A stretch of DNA of 36,816 nucleotides from SIG710 sp045651985 (GTDB taxonomy: Bacteria; Bacillota; Clostridia; Oscillospirales; CAG-272): assembly GCA_045651985.1 (NCBI GenBank), contig JAZRTK010000022.1, forward strand, positions 1 to 36,816. The letters are read 5' to 3'. The position numbers were made by a program, and so were the translations under genes. The notes below the pieces were generated by a model. It had not been told where the DNA came from, did no database searches, and was given only the letters and a program-made list of their open reading frames with translations. How positions within the stretch are numbered: position 1 is the stretch's first letter; every line of letters starts with the position of its first letter. Positions 1 to 9,147 of the stretch are shown in pieces.

Positions 1-1
1 C

Positions 2-889
2 ATTGCCTTTATAAATCAGGAAACACCCATGGCGGGCGAGGACTACGGATACAGCGCGTGGCCCCATTTCAACACGCCCCGCGATCTTGCCTACGACATT
101 GTCGAGGCGGGCTTTGACGTGGTGAACGTTGCCACCAACCATATGCTTGACGCAGGGTCAAAGGGACTTCTTGAAACGATAAATTTCTGGAACACCCTGC
201 CCGTCACCACCATCGGCGGCTATCTTGACGAAAAAGACCTTGACAACTTCCGCATAATCGAAAAGGACGGCATCAAGATCGCCTTTCTGTCCTATACGTA
301 CAGCACAAACGGCTACCGTTTGCAAAGCGGGTACGACATAAAGATACCCTACATCGACGAGGCTCTCATCGAGCGTCAGGCAAAGGCGGCGGGAGATGTG
401 GCAGACCTTGTTTTCGTCTCGGTGCACTGGGGTCCCGAGAACAACATGACCCCCAACGCCACCCAAAAGGACTTGGCAAAAAAGATGTGTTCCTGGGGCG
501 TTGACGTAATTATCGGCCACCACACCCATGTGATCCAGCCCGTTGAGTGGATCGAGCAGGACGGCAATCGTCTTTTGTGCATCTATTCCCTTGGCAATTT
601 CGCCGCCGAGCAGGAATACGATTATCAGCTTTTGGGCGCTTTAATGACTTTTGACATTGTCCGCGAAAACGGAGAGATTTTCATAGACAACCCTCTTCTC
701 CACCCAACGGTCTACTACTACGACAAGAGATTTTACAAGAATTCCACCTATCTTTTCGAGGATTTTACCGCCGACATGGAAAAGAGCCACGGTATATCCT
801 ATTACGGCCGCAAGGTGACGATCGAAAAACTTCGCTCTTACGTTCTGAAAACGATCTCAAAGGAATTTCTTGCCGATATATGGCAGTAA
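2..889 (+). CDS. CapA-family metallophosphatase-like protein, 3' part (cut by the window edge)
   Basis: The reading frame is open to the first bases of the window, with in-frame codons upstream of the ATG at 29, so the 5' end lies outside and that ATG is probably internal. The visible part carries the usual CapA/PGA_cap landmarks: NH in ATNHMLD (about residues 36-41 from that ATG), the HWG motif in SVHWGPE (131-137), GHHTHV (163-168) and YSLGNF (186-191). These are the presumed metal-binding parts of a calcineurin-like phosphoesterase fold. Family members are linked to poly-gamma-glutamate capsule or other envelope polymers, but no other capsule genes are visible, so the substrate is unknown. 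The last 33 bases overlap the convergent ylbJ-like gene. Confidence 0.85.
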   Translation: MAFINQETPMAGEDYGYSAWPHFNTPRDLAYDIVEAGFDVVNVATNHMLDAGSKGLLETINFWNTLPVTTIGGYLDEKDLDNFRIIEKDGIKIAFLSYTYSTNGYRLQSGYDIKIPYIDEALIERQAKAAGDVADLVFVSVHWGPENNMTPNATQKDLAKKMCSWGVDVIIGHHTHVIQPVEWIEQDGNRLLCIYSLGNFAAEQEYDYQLLGALMTFDIVRENGEIFIDNPLLHPTVYYYDKRFYKNSTYLFEDFTADMEKSHGISYYGRKVTIEKLRSYVLKTISKEFLADIWQ

Positions 890-1918
890 AAGCGACAGGC
901 AAAACATCCCCGAGATAAACGCGCCGACCTCGGGTGAAATCGAGAAAAAAACGGGCGCGGACGGAGATGAAAATTCAAGTCCGAAAAATCGAATATAGAG
1001 ATATGCAAGGAGTGCCGAAAGCACTCCTTGTATTGCTTTTGACGTAAAATACGGGCGGGTGGAAAGCGGTATTCCGCGGCATAGGGAAAGTATCTGAAAG
1101 TGCACCGAAAGTCCTGCCCAACCAACGAAAAGCGCTGTCAGCGTGGCGCCTGCCGAGCCCAGCTGAGGGGCTAATGCAACCGCGCCCGTCATCTCAAAAA
1201 ATCCCATTACGGGAATCTTGAAAAACGGCGATACACCAAGATCCTCAAGCAGGGAGCAAAGAGTACCCACTGACGATGCAAAAAACACCACGAATCCGCA
1301 GATCTTCAGCATTGAGTTGGCGCAGTCTCCTACGCTGTCACAAAACAGTGCCACGGCATTTTTGCGGGATTCCGTGGCACCTTTGGGTCTTTCGGTCAAT
1401 TTCAAGGGCGAAATTAAATTTAACGCTATGCCGATCAGAACAGAAGTGATTATCTGTATAAAGTAAAGCGCCACCCCGAACGCGTGGCTTGACCACATGG
1501 AAATTCCTACCGCGCTGATAAGAAACGCCGACCCGGGAATACCCGAAATTATCAGCAGCCTTAAAAGCTCTTTTTCGCATATTTCCCCTCGGCGGTAAAG
1601 CTTAACGGCCGCAATCGCTCCCACGGGAAATCCGCAGAGCATTCCCAATGCGGGCACGAACGCTGACGAACGGCTGATTCCAAAAAGTCTTGAAATAAAG
1701 CCCCCCGCAATTCGTCCAAGCAGGTCCGCACCGCCCATGTCAACGAAAAGCGAGGAAAGAACCGCAAAGGGAAAAAGCGAAGGTATGACTCTCTGTGCGC
1801 ACAGACTGAGTCCGCTTCGCATATATCCGATTGCGATGTCGGGCTTTTTTAATATTGCGTATATAAGAACCACCGAAAGCGAGAGCAACATTGCCTCGCC
1901 CGCCTTTATTTTTTTCAT
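857..1918 (-). CDS. ylbJ: YlbJ-like sporulation integral membrane protein
   Basis: A 353-residue, very hydrophobic protein with multiple predicted membrane helices and the nucleoside-recognition (Gate) type pattern of YlbJ. A segment reading QRVIPSLFPFAVLS near residues 42-55 is typical, as is GMLCGFPVGA near 92-101. In Bacillus, YlbJ is a forespore/mother-cell membrane protein needed for spore heat resistance. It is a little shorter than the roughly 400-residue Bacillus protein. The start at 1918 is supported by an AGAGG element about 8 bases upstream. It is divergent from the yqfC operon, and its 3' end overlaps the CapA-like gene by 33 bases. The exact solute or role is not established. 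Confidence 0.8.
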   Translation of the reverse strand: MKKIKAGEAMLLSLSVVLIYAILKKPDIAIGYMRSGLSLCAQRVIPSLFPFAVLSSLFVDMGGADLLGRIAGGFISRLFGISRSSAFVPALGMLCGFPVGAIAAVKLYRRGEICEKELLRLLIISGIPGSAFLISAVGISMWSSHAFGVALYFIQIITSVLIGIALNLISPLKLTERPKGATESRKNAVALFCDSVGDCANSMLKICGFVVFFASSVGTLCSLLEDLGVSPFFKIPVMGFFEMTGAVALAPQLGSAGATLTALFVGWAGLSVHFQILSLCRGIPLSTRPYFTSKAIQGVLSALLAYLYIRFFGLEFSSPSAPVFFSISPEVGAFISGMFCLSLLLPYIGKKFL

Positions 1919-2005
1919 GACAAAACCTCTTTTTGCATATATTTATTTACAGCCATTTTATTAAAACAACGAAGAACATATTCTGATAAAAAGGACGGTG
2001 GGCAC

Positions 2006-2311
2006 ATGAAAAAAAGAGAAAAAGAGGACAGACAGTCACTAAGCGAACGGCTTTGCCGATGCATGGACCTCCCCTGTGATATGGCAAACGGTAGTCTTAT
2101 TGAAATACGCGGGCGTGGGTCGGTATCGGTCTGCGGGTGCAGAAAGATCTTGCTCTATTCACACGACAGAATAGAGCTTGAGGGCAAGGATTTTGACACG
2201 GTCATAACAGGAAAAAAGCTTGAATTTACGGGCTTTGGTGACAAGAGCGCCGAGCTTTGCGGACTTGTTGACAGAATAGAATTTAAAAGGAGGAATGGCG
2301 ATTGCTCGTAA
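2006..2311 (+). CDS. yqfC: Sporulation protein YqfC
   Basis: A 101-residue protein with the compact beta-rich YabP/YqfC-type pattern, including a conserved GRGSVSVCGCRKILLYS stretch near residues 36-52 and IEFTGF-like segments (LEFTGFGDKSAEL) towards the C-terminus. YqfC proteins are expressed in sporulating Firmicutes and nearly always sit just before yqfD, as here. The start follows a purine-rich AAAAAGGACGGTG sequence. The 3' end overlaps yqfD by 10 bases, indicating translational coupling. It is the first gene of the yqfC-mutS2 operon. Its biochemical function is unknown. Confidence 0.88.
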   Translation: MKKREKEDRQSLSERLCRCMDLPCDMANGSLIEIRGRGSVSVCGCRKILLYSHDRIELEGKDFDTVITGKKLEFTGFGDKSAELCGLVDRIEFKRRNGDCS

Positions 2312-3468
2312 GGTTAAAAAACGCTCTTTTGGGCGGCGCTAAGCTTACGGTATCGCACGAAAACGCCCCCGAATTGCTCAGTCTTTGTCTCGAAATGAAG
2401 CTTCCTGTGAGCAAAACAGCACTACAAGGTGAGGATTTCACACTTGTAGCATCGTACCGCGCCGTGCGAGCGCTTGCGCGGCGGCTTGAGGCGGCAGAGA
2501 TCCCGTTTTCGGAGAAATGCTTCGGTCTGCCGTTTTTTCTTTTTGCATACCGAAAACGCCCCGGCATCTTTATCGGTCTTGCGACAGCTCTTGCCATTAT
2601 TTTTCTGTCAGGCAGCGTAGTCTGGGACATTCGGGTAAGCGGAAATTCAAGCATCGACACAGCAACGGTCAAGCGCGAGCTTGCTGAGGCGGGCTTTGAC
2701 CTTGGAAGTTCTGTGAAAACAGACGTTGACCGAGTCTCAAATTCCCTGCTTTCCCGCTCGGATAAGATATCCTGGCTGTCTATCAACATGTCGGGCACGG
2801 TGGCGTACGTTCAGATACGCGAGGAAGCGCATTTTGCTCAGAAAGACAACTCCCCCTGCAATCTGGTAGCATCAAAGGACGGCACGGTCGAGCGAATAGA
2901 ATCCAGTTGCGGGACGGTGTGCGTAGAGGTGGGACAGTCGGTAAAAAAAGGAGAGATCCTCGTAAGCGGGGTGCGCGGCGGAAAGCTCGGAAATTACACA
3001 TTGGTACAGGCATCGGGGGAGATTTTTGCCATTACTTCAAGAGAGTTTTCGGTGGAAGTCCCCCTCAAATATGAGGCAGAGGTGCCCGTAAGAGTCCAAA
3101 AAGGACAAAAACACTTAAATTTTTTCGGGAAAAATATATTTTTTTCAAAAAACAGTAGAAAAAATACATTAAAGTGTGTTAAAATATATATGGAAGATAA
3201 TCTCTCACCGCCAAATCTCCCGCCCCTACCGTTCGGCGTGGTGACGGAGATCATTACAGAGTACGAAACCGTGACGAAAACACGCACCCCAAAGGAAGCC
3301 TCCGACTTGGCTTTTGCGCAGCTTTACCGCAACATGGCATCAGAGCTTTCGGAATGTGACCTCATGTCAAAGAATATTAGGTGCGAGATGACGGATGAAT
3401 GCGTGCGGCTTTATTGCACAGCTGTCTGCTCGGAAAACATCGCCATTCCTCAAAAAATAAACCAATAA
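2302..3468 (+). CDS. yqfD: Sporulation membrane protein YqfD
   Basis: A 388-residue protein matching YqfD: a soluble N-terminal domain, one strong membrane helix at about residues 88-108, then a large extracytoplasmic part opening with WDIRVSGN and later containing VGQSVKKGEILVSG (a hairpin-like segment). The start is a TTG at 2302, chosen because a perfect AAGGAGG (2287-2293) lies 8 bases upstream and the nearby ATG at 2295 is out of frame. YqfD is a conserved sporulation protein near the size seen here (about 400 residues). Codons for residues 270-297 form an unusually AT-rich patch (about 3110-3195). It overlaps yqfC by 10 bases and is followed 20 bases later by phoH, the usual clostridial order. 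Confidence 0.88.
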   Translation: MLVRLKNALLGGAKLTVSHENAPELLSLCLEMKLPVSKTALQGEDFTLVASYRAVRALARRLEAAEIPFSEKCFGLPFFLFAYRKRPGIFIGLATALAIIFLSGSVVWDIRVSGNSSIDTATVKRELAEAGFDLGSSVKTDVDRVSNSLLSRSDKISWLSINMSGTVAYVQIREEAHFAQKDNSPCNLVASKDGTVERIESSCGTVCVEVGQSVKKGEILVSGVRGGKLGNYTLVQASGEIFAITSREFSVEVPLKYEAEVPVRVQKGQKHLNFFGKNIFFSKNSRKNTLKCVKIYMEDNLSPPNLPPLPFGVVTEIITEYETVTKTRTPKEASDLAFAQLYRNMASELSECDLMSKNIRCEMTDECVRLYCTAVCSENIAIPQKINQ

Positions 3469-3488
3469 AAGCAAAAGGAGGAAACACT

Positions 3489-4508
3489 ATGCAGAAAAAA
3501 ATCAACTTTTCCCGCCCGGGAATAATTTCGAAAATATTTGGAAGCTATGACGTGAATATTCGTCTGATCGAACAGAGGCTCTCGGTTGAGATATCCTCTC
3601 GTTCAGGCAGCGACGGCGACTCTGTCATCATCGACGGCGCACAGGACAAGATAGAGCAGGCGGCAAAGACCATCAGTTATCTTGAGCAGGTGGCGCTCCG
3701 CTCGGATGATGTCAGCGACACGCAGGTAAACTACGTGCTCGACATGATAGAGGACGGAAAAGAAGACCTGCTGGTCACCCCAGGTGAGGACTGCATCTGC
3801 ATCACAAGCCGCGGAAAGCCCATAAAGGCAAAGACCGCAGGTCAGAAGCAGTACGTAAACGCCATTGAAAAGAACACCATCGTTCTGGGTGTCGGTCCGG
3901 CGGGCACGGGAAAGACTTTTCTTGCCGTTGCCATGGCGGTAAAAGCCCTGCGTGAAAAGAAGGTTGCGAAAATTATCCTCACCCGCCCTGCCGTTGAAGC
4001 AGGCGAGCGGCTTGGATTTCTCCCAGGCGACCTGCAGAGCAAGATAGACCCCTATCTGCGCCCCTTATACGACGCGCTATTTGAAATGATGGGTCCCGAA
4101 AATTATCAGAGACAGCTTGAAAAGAATATTATCGAGGTAGCACCCCTTGCTTACATGAGAGGGCGAACTTTGGACGATTCCTTTATCATATTGGACGAGG
4201 CACAGAACGCAACCCCCGAGCAGATGAAGATGTTTCTGACCCGTCTGGGATTCAATTCAAAGGCGGTAGTCACGGGCGACCTGACACAGACCGACCTGCC
4301 CTTTGGCAAAAAGAGCGGTCTTGCAATTGCCACAAAGATTCTTGATGGCATCGACGACATCGCCATTCACCACTTCACCGACCGCGACGTAGTGCGCCAC
4401 CGTCTGGTGCAGAAGATAATTCAGGCGTACGACAAATACGAGCGCTCGCTTGAGACAAAAAAAGAAGAATCAGTACAAGGCCAAAAAACGTTCCGTCGAC
4501 GCACTTAA
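3489..4508 (+). CDS. phoH: PhoH-family ATPase / RNA-binding protein
   Basis: A 339-residue PhoH-like protein. The N-terminal third resembles a KH-like domain, followed by the ATPase core with Walker A GPAGTGKT (136-143) and Walker B FIILDEAQN (232-240). The ILTRPAVEAGERLGFLPGD block (163-181) is very typical of PhoH. The frame is open upstream to 3399, but the ATG at 3489 has AAAGGAGG placed correctly in front of it, while the longer frame would overlap yqfD by 70 bases. PhoH proteins are linked to RNA handling and commonly neighbour ybeY, as here. The C-terminal tail is basic (QKTFRRRT). Spacing to ybeY is 18 bases. Confidence 0.93.
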   Translation: MQKKINFSRPGIISKIFGSYDVNIRLIEQRLSVEISSRSGSDGDSVIIDGAQDKIEQAAKTISYLEQVALRSDDVSDTQVNYVLDMIEDGKEDLLVTPGEDCICITSRGKPIKAKTAGQKQYVNAIEKNTIVLGVGPAGTGKTFLAVAMAVKALREKKVAKIILTRPAVEAGERLGFLPGDLQSKIDPYLRPLYDALFEMMGPENYQRQLEKNIIEVAPLAYMRGRTLDDSFIILDEAQNATPEQMKMFLTRLGFNSKAVVTGDLTQTDLPFGKKSGLAIATKILDGIDDIAIHHFTDRDVVRHRLVQKIIQAYDKYERSLETKKEESVQGQKTFRRRT

Positions 4509-4526
4509 AGGAAAGGACAGCAAAAG

Positions 4527-4997
4527 ATGTCACTGAGAATATATTTTTCCAACGAGCAGGAAAAGATAAAAGTCACCTATGCGACCAAAATCCTTATCCG
4601 CTCGGCAATCGCAGAGACACTTGCCAAAGAAAATTTTGATTACAACTCGCAGGTGTCGGTGACCTTTGTTGACAACGAGGGCATACGCGAAATAAACCGC
4701 AGGTTCAGAAATATAGACCGTCCCACCGACGTGCTCTCCTTCCCCTTGCTCGGGGACGAACTGCCCGACGACGAGCTCTTCAGCGTGCCCTTGGGCGATA
4801 TAGTCCTTTCGTTGGAGCGGGCACAGGAGCAAGCAAATGAGTTCGGTCATTCATTTGAACGCGAGGTGGCTTTTCTTACCGCTCACTCAACCCTGCACCT
4901 TCTTGGATATGACCACGAAACGAGTGAAGAAGACGAGCGCGTAATGCGCCAAAAACAAAACGAGATAATGGAAGCTCTCGGGCTTTCCGTAAAGTAA
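4527..4997 (+). CDS. ybeY: rRNA maturation endoribonuclease YbeY
   Basis: A 156-residue YbeY/UPF0054 protein. The metal-binding signature is present as H120-S-T-L-H124-L-L-G-Y-D-H130, with serine in place of the usual glycine after the first histidine, a substitution away from the zinc ligands. RPTDVLSFP (65-73) is the other family hallmark. YbeY is a single-strand endoribonuclease involved in 16S rRNA 3' processing and ribosome quality control. It lies between phoH and era, the conserved order, although the dgkA and cdd genes often found between ybeY and era are missing here. A purine-rich AAAGGAAAGG sequence precedes the start. Confidence 0.95.
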   Translation: MSLRIYFSNEQEKIKVTYATKILIRSAIAETLAKENFDYNSQVSVTFVDNEGIREINRRFRNIDRPTDVLSFPLLGDELPDDELFSVPLGDIVLSLERAQEQANEFGHSFEREVAFLTAHSTLHLLGYDHETSEEDERVMRQKQNEIMEALGLSVK

Positions 4998-5012
4998 AGG
5001 ATTTATTTAAAC

Positions 5013-5909
5013 ATGAAAAAAACAGGATTTATCGCAATAGTGGGACGCCCCAACGTAGGAAAGTCGACCCTTCTTAACTCAATTTTAGGCGAGAAGATAA
5101 CCATAGTATCAAGCAAGCCACAGACCACAAGAAACAGAATTTTGGGTATACATACGAAAGGTGACACGCAGTTCGTATTTATGGACACCCCCGGTATGCA
5201 CGCGCCCAAGAACAAGCTGGGCGACTACATGGTCACAGCCGCAAATTCCAGTATGCACGACGCGGACGCGGTAGTGTTGGTCGTTGAAGCGGCAAAGCCC
5301 GTTACCGCAGTTGAAAACAACGTCATCGACTACCTCAAAAAGTCGGGCGTGCCCGCAATTCTGGCGATAAACAAGGTGGACCTGACCGACGCGGTGGGCG
5401 TTGCTGAAACTATCAAGACGTATTCCGAACTTCATGATTTCAACGCCTTCGTTCCCATGGCGGCAAAGAAGGACAAGGGTACGGATATAGTTTTGCGTGA
5501 ATGTGAAGCGTTCCTATCCGACGTTGAACAATTCTTCTTTCCCGATGACATTGCCACCGACCAGCCCGAGCGCCGTCTGGCGTCGGAAATAATCAGGGAA
5601 AAGATACTCAAGACGCTCAACAAGGAAATCCCCCACGGAACGGCTGTTGTTATCGAGGAATTCAAGGACGAGGGCACGCTTTTGCGTATCCGCGCCGAAA
5701 TTTTCTGCGAAAAAACCTCTCACAAGGGTATAATCGTGGGCAAAAACGGTGCCGCCTTGAAGCTTATCGGAACATACGCCCGCCAAGACCTTGAAAAGAT
5801 CTTCGGCACAAAGGTTTACTTAAATCTTTGGGTAAAGGTAAAAGAAAACTGGCGCGAAAGTGCCGCGGCTGTGGGCAACTTCGGCTACAAAACAGAGGAA
5901 TTTGACTAA
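5013..5909 (+). CDS. era: GTPase Era
   Basis: A 298-residue Era GTPase of normal family length. G1 is GRPNVGKS (11-18), G3 is DTPG (58-61) and G4 is NKVD (120-123). The C-terminal part has the KH RNA-binding domain with IIVGKNGAALK near residue 240. Era binds the 3' end of 16S rRNA and assists 30S assembly, which fits the upstream ybeY. The start ATG is 15 bases after the ybeY stop, preceded by AAAGGATTTA. No truncation or missing motif is seen. Confidence 0.97.
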   Translation: MKKTGFIAIVGRPNVGKSTLLNSILGEKITIVSSKPQTTRNRILGIHTKGDTQFVFMDTPGMHAPKNKLGDYMVTAANSSMHDADAVVLVVEAAKPVTAVENNVIDYLKKSGVPAILAINKVDLTDAVGVAETIKTYSELHDFNAFVPMAAKKDKGTDIVLRECEAFLSDVEQFFFPDDIATDQPERRLASEIIREKILKTLNKEIPHGTAVVIEEFKDEGTLLRIRAEIFCEKTSHKGIIVGKNGAALKLIGTYARQDLEKIFGTKVYLNLWVKVKENWRESAAAVGNFGYKTEEFD

Positions 5910-5930
5910 GATCACACCCTTGGAGGAGTT

Positions 5931-6716
5931 ATGATATTTTCCTGCGACGGACTGGTCATTCGATCGGTCGACTATGGCGAAAACGACAAGATAATAACTC
6001 TTCTCACCCCCGACCACGGAAAATTAAGCGTTTCCGTCAAGGGGGCAAAGTCCGTGCGCACAAAATGGGGCGGAGCTACCTCTCCCTTCGCCTACGGAAA
6101 CTACACCCTCTACAAAAAAGGGGATTTTCACTATCTGCGCGAAGCGTCTGTAACAGCACCATTTTTCGGGCTGACCACAGACATTCTGAAAATGTCTCTG
6201 GCAAGCTATATGTGCGACGTTGCCTGCGACGTAACGGGCGAGGACGTGCCCGCGCCCGATGTTTTACGCTTGACGTTGAACTCATTTCACTCAATGGTAA
6301 GCTCGGACAAGCCCTTGCCTCTTATTAAGGCGGCGTTTGAAATTCGTGCGGCAGCGTTCTCGGGCTTTGCGCCCGATCTGTCAGGGTGCTTTTTTTGCGG
6401 GGAACAAAATCCACGTGAGCCTATATTTGACATTATGAACGGCCGCATTTATTGCCGTTCCTGTTTGAAATCCCACCCCGAAATAAATAAACCCGACAGG
6501 TACAATCCCGAACAACGCATAATCATGAAAAATCTGACCCCCAGCACCGTGGCGGCGCTCAGATTTGCGTTGAGCGCACCGCCTGCCCGTGCTCTTTCAT
6601 TTGAACTGAAAGACGAAGACGAGCTTCGAACATTTGAAAAGGTCGCACAGGAATATTTGCTACACCACCTGGAGCGTGGCTTCGATACACTTGATTTCTA
6701 CCTTTCAATGCTATAA
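5931..6716 (+). CDS. recO: DNA repair protein RecO
   Basis: A 261-residue RecO: an N-terminal OB-fold segment beginning with the typical CDGLVIRSVDYGENDKI pattern, and a C-terminal helical domain carrying a zinc-binding cluster with CFFC near residue 152 and CRSC near 176. RecO works with RecR to load RecA onto SSB-coated DNA. The ATG is preceded by TTGGAGGAGTT. It follows era by 21 bases and precedes mutS2 by 11, so it belongs to the same operon; era-recO adjacency is common in Firmicutes. Confidence 0.94.
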   Translation: MIFSCDGLVIRSVDYGENDKIITLLTPDHGKLSVSVKGAKSVRTKWGGATSPFAYGNYTLYKKGDFHYLREASVTAPFFGLTTDILKMSLASYMCDVACDVTGEDVPAPDVLRLTLNSFHSMVSSDKPLPLIKAAFEIRAAAFSGFAPDLSGCFFCGEQNPREPIFDIMNGRIYCRSCLKSHPEINKPDRYNPEQRIIMKNLTPSTVAALRFALSAPPARALSFELKDEDELRTFEKVAQEYLLHHLERGFDTLDFYLSML

Positions 6717-6727
6717 AAGGAAAAAAT

Positions 6728-9115
6728 ATGTTAATAACGGACAAAATAATTTCAACACTTGAATTTGATAAAATACGGGAAATGCTCGCCGACTGCGCTC
6801 TCACCGAGGGAGCAAAAAAGGCTGCTCTGTGCCTCGAGCCGACCGACAACCCCGACGCGGTGCTAAGACGACAGAGAAGAACAAGTGACGCTCGCCGTTT
6901 AATGGATGCCAAGGGAATGCCTCCCTTTGGAGACATCCATGAAATGGACGATCTCACCGAGCGCGCCGACAAGGGCGCGGTGCTTTCCATAAAGGAATTG
7001 ATGCACGTTTCTTCCCTGCTCCGCTCGGCAAGAATGTTACTCGACTACATTCGCTCAAACATCACTTTTGAAACGAGCATTGACGAAATTTTCGAGCGTC
7101 TGTCCTCAAACAGGTCTTTAGAGGACAGAATTTCAAGGACCATAATCTCGGAAGACCTTATTGCCGACGAGGCAAGCCAGACGCTGTCCGACATTCGCCG
7201 CAAAATGCGTGTAACAAACAGCAAGATAAAGGACACGCTCCAAAAATACGTAGGCGGGTCTTATGCAAAATATCTGCAGGAAAACATCGTTACCATGCGA
7301 AACGGACGCTACGTCGTACCCGTCCGCGCAGAGGCAAAAAACGAGATCAAGGGTCTGCTTCACGACACCTCCTCCTCGGGCGCGACCCTCTTTATCGAGC
7401 CTATTGCGGTGGTGGATCTGAACAACGAGCTTCGCGAGCTTGAAAGTAAAGAACAGCACGAGATCGAGCGAATCCTCTATGAGCTTTCCTGCGAGGTCTC
7501 AAAGATTTCCACAACACTTCGTTTAAATTACCGAAATATTACCGAGCTTGCTTTTATTTTTGCCTGCGGTGAGCTGTCACAGAGAATGGACGGCATCCAG
7601 CCCAAGCTTTCGGGCGATCGCTCTTATATTCTGCGTCGCGCAAGGCATCCGCTGATTGACAAAAGCCGCGTGGTCCCCATTAACGTGCAGATAGGCGACA
7701 CCTTTGATACGCTTGTCATCACGGGGCCCAACACGGGAGGTAAGACCGTGACCTTAAAAACTCTCGGTCTTTTTTCCATGATGGCGCAGTCGGGTCTTCA
7801 CATTCCCGCCGAGGAACCGTCGTGCGTCTGCATTTACGACAAGATCTTAGCCGACATCGGCGACGAGCAGAGCATTGAGCAATCACTTTCCACCTTCAGC
7901 TCCCATATGGTAAACATCGTTTCCATAATGGAACAGATAACTCCCAATTCCCTTGTGCTTTTCGACGAGCTTGGTGTCGGAACAGACCCCATTGAGGGCG
8001 CAGCGCTGGCTGTGGCAGTAATCGAAGAAGTACGGCGCGTGGGCGCGGCATGTGCGGCGACCACCCACTATTCAGAGTTGAAGGCTTACGCCCTTGAGAC
8101 AGAGGGCGTTTCAAACGCATCGTGTGAGTTTGATATTGAAACTCTGCGTCCTACCTACAAGCTCATAATCGGCACCCCCGGAAAGTCAAACGCCTTTGCA
8201 ATTTCAAAGAAGCTGGGACTTTCAGAGCGCATAATCGATCGTGCAAAGGCGCAAGTGTCCTCTGACAACAAGCGCTTTGAAGACGTTATTGAAAAGCTCG
8301 AATCCAGCCGCATCGAGATGGAGAAGAACCGTCTTGAGACCGAGCAGATGAGAGCGGATTACGAACGCTTCAAGACGGAAGCGGAAAAAACCTTAAACCG
8401 CCGTCTGCGTGACTCCGAAAACGAGCTTGCACGTGCCAAGGCAAGCGCCCTCTCAATGGTACAGAGCGCAAAGGCTTCCGCCGACTACGTATTGGAAGAA
8501 ATACAAAAGCTTCAAAGGAAGCGTGATTCGGAGAATCTCGGCACACATCTTGATCAGGCGAGACGCAACATTCGGGCAAATCTCCGCGAAAACGAGGGCA
8601 AATACGACCCCGTAGAGGACCGTCGCGATGAAAATTACGTGCTTCCCCGTCCACTCAAAAAGAGCGACGAGGTGCTTATCGTTTCAATCGGCAAAAAGGG
8701 ACTCCTTCTTGCCGACCCCGACCCCAAGGGCAACGTTGAGGTGCAGGTGGGTATGATGAAAACGAGGGCGAAAATAAAGGATCTCCAGCTTGTAGAAAAC
8801 GCCGTCACGATTACCGACGAGCAGAAAAAACAGCAGTCTCTGCGCGACTATAAAATGGCAGTCTCCCGTGATTTTAAAACCGAGGTGGACCTGCGCGGAA
8901 TGAACGGAGACGAAGCTTGGTTCGTGGTGGACAAATATCTTGATCAGGCGCTTATCGCGGGCATAAATTCCGTCCGGCTCATCCACGGCAAGGGCACAGG
9001 TGCCCTGCGCAAGGCTTTATGGAACTATCTTAAAGGCGATCGGAGAGTCGGCGCATACAAGACCGCTCCATACGGTGAGGGCGACTTCGGCGTAACCGTG
9101 GTCGATCTGAAATAA
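6728..9115 (+). CDS. mutS2: MutS2 ATPase/endonuclease with Smr domain
   Basis: A 795-residue MutS2. The ATPase domain has Walker A GPNTGGKT (333-340) and the Walker B/signature block SLVLFDELGVGTDP. A long charged coiled coil follows (about residues 510-620), then a C-terminal Smr domain with DLRGMNGDEAW and HGKGTGALR, the nuclease motifs. It lacks the mismatch-recognition domain of MutS1. Family members suppress homologous recombination and, in Bacillus, act in rescue of collided ribosomes. It is the last gene of the yqfC operon, ending just before a strong hairpin terminator at 9148-9168. Confidence 0.96.
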   Translation: MLITDKIISTLEFDKIREMLADCALTEGAKKAALCLEPTDNPDAVLRRQRRTSDARRLMDAKGMPPFGDIHEMDDLTERADKGAVLSIKELMHVSSLLRSARMLLDYIRSNITFETSIDEIFERLSSNRSLEDRISRTIISEDLIADEASQTLSDIRRKMRVTNSKIKDTLQKYVGGSYAKYLQENIVTMRNGRYVVPVRAEAKNEIKGLLHDTSSSGATLFIEPIAVVDLNNELRELESKEQHEIERILYELSCEVSKISTTLRLNYRNITELAFIFACGELSQRMDGIQPKLSGDRSYILRRARHPLIDKSRVVPINVQIGDTFDTLVITGPNTGGKTVTLKTLGLFSMMAQSGLHIPAEEPSCVCIYDKILADIGDEQSIEQSLSTFSSHMVNIVSIMEQITPNSLVLFDELGVGTDPIEGAALAVAVIEEVRRVGAACAATTHYSELKAYALETEGVSNASCEFDIETLRPTYKLIIGTPGKSNAFAISKKLGLSERIIDRAKAQVSSDNKRFEDVIEKLESSRIEMEKNRLETEQMRADYERFKTEAEKTLNRRLRDSENELARAKASALSMVQSAKASADYVLEEIQKLQRKRDSENLGTHLDQARRNIRANLRENEGKYDPVEDRRDENYVLPRPLKKSDEVLIVSIGKKGLLLADPDPKGNVEVQVGMMKTRAKIKDLQLVENAVTITDEQKKQQSLRDYKMAVSRDFKTEVDLRGMNGDEAWFVVDKYLDQALIAGINSVRLIHGKGTGALRKALWNYLKGDRRVGAYKTAPYGEGDFGVTVVDLK

Positions 9116-9147
9116 TAGGAGCACCTCAAGAAGCTCATATAAAAAAC

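Noticed and set aside
1919..2005. Sigma-E-like elements (GAATATG and AATAAAAT, minus strand) before ylbJ
   Set aside because: Biologically plausible, since YlbJ is mother-cell expressed in Bacillus, but the match to the sigma-E consensus is too weak in an AT-rich gap to claim.
3399..3488. Upstream in-frame extension of phoH
   Set aside because: It would overlap yqfD heavily; the ATG at 3489 has AAAGGAGG at the right distance and fits the family N-terminus. The same reasoning shortened rpsB, ruvC, the MmdA-like gene, sfsA, truA and perR.
4884..4920. Serine instead of glycine in the YbeY metal motif as a loss of function
   Set aside because: All three histidine ligands are retained; the substitution is not at a ligand.
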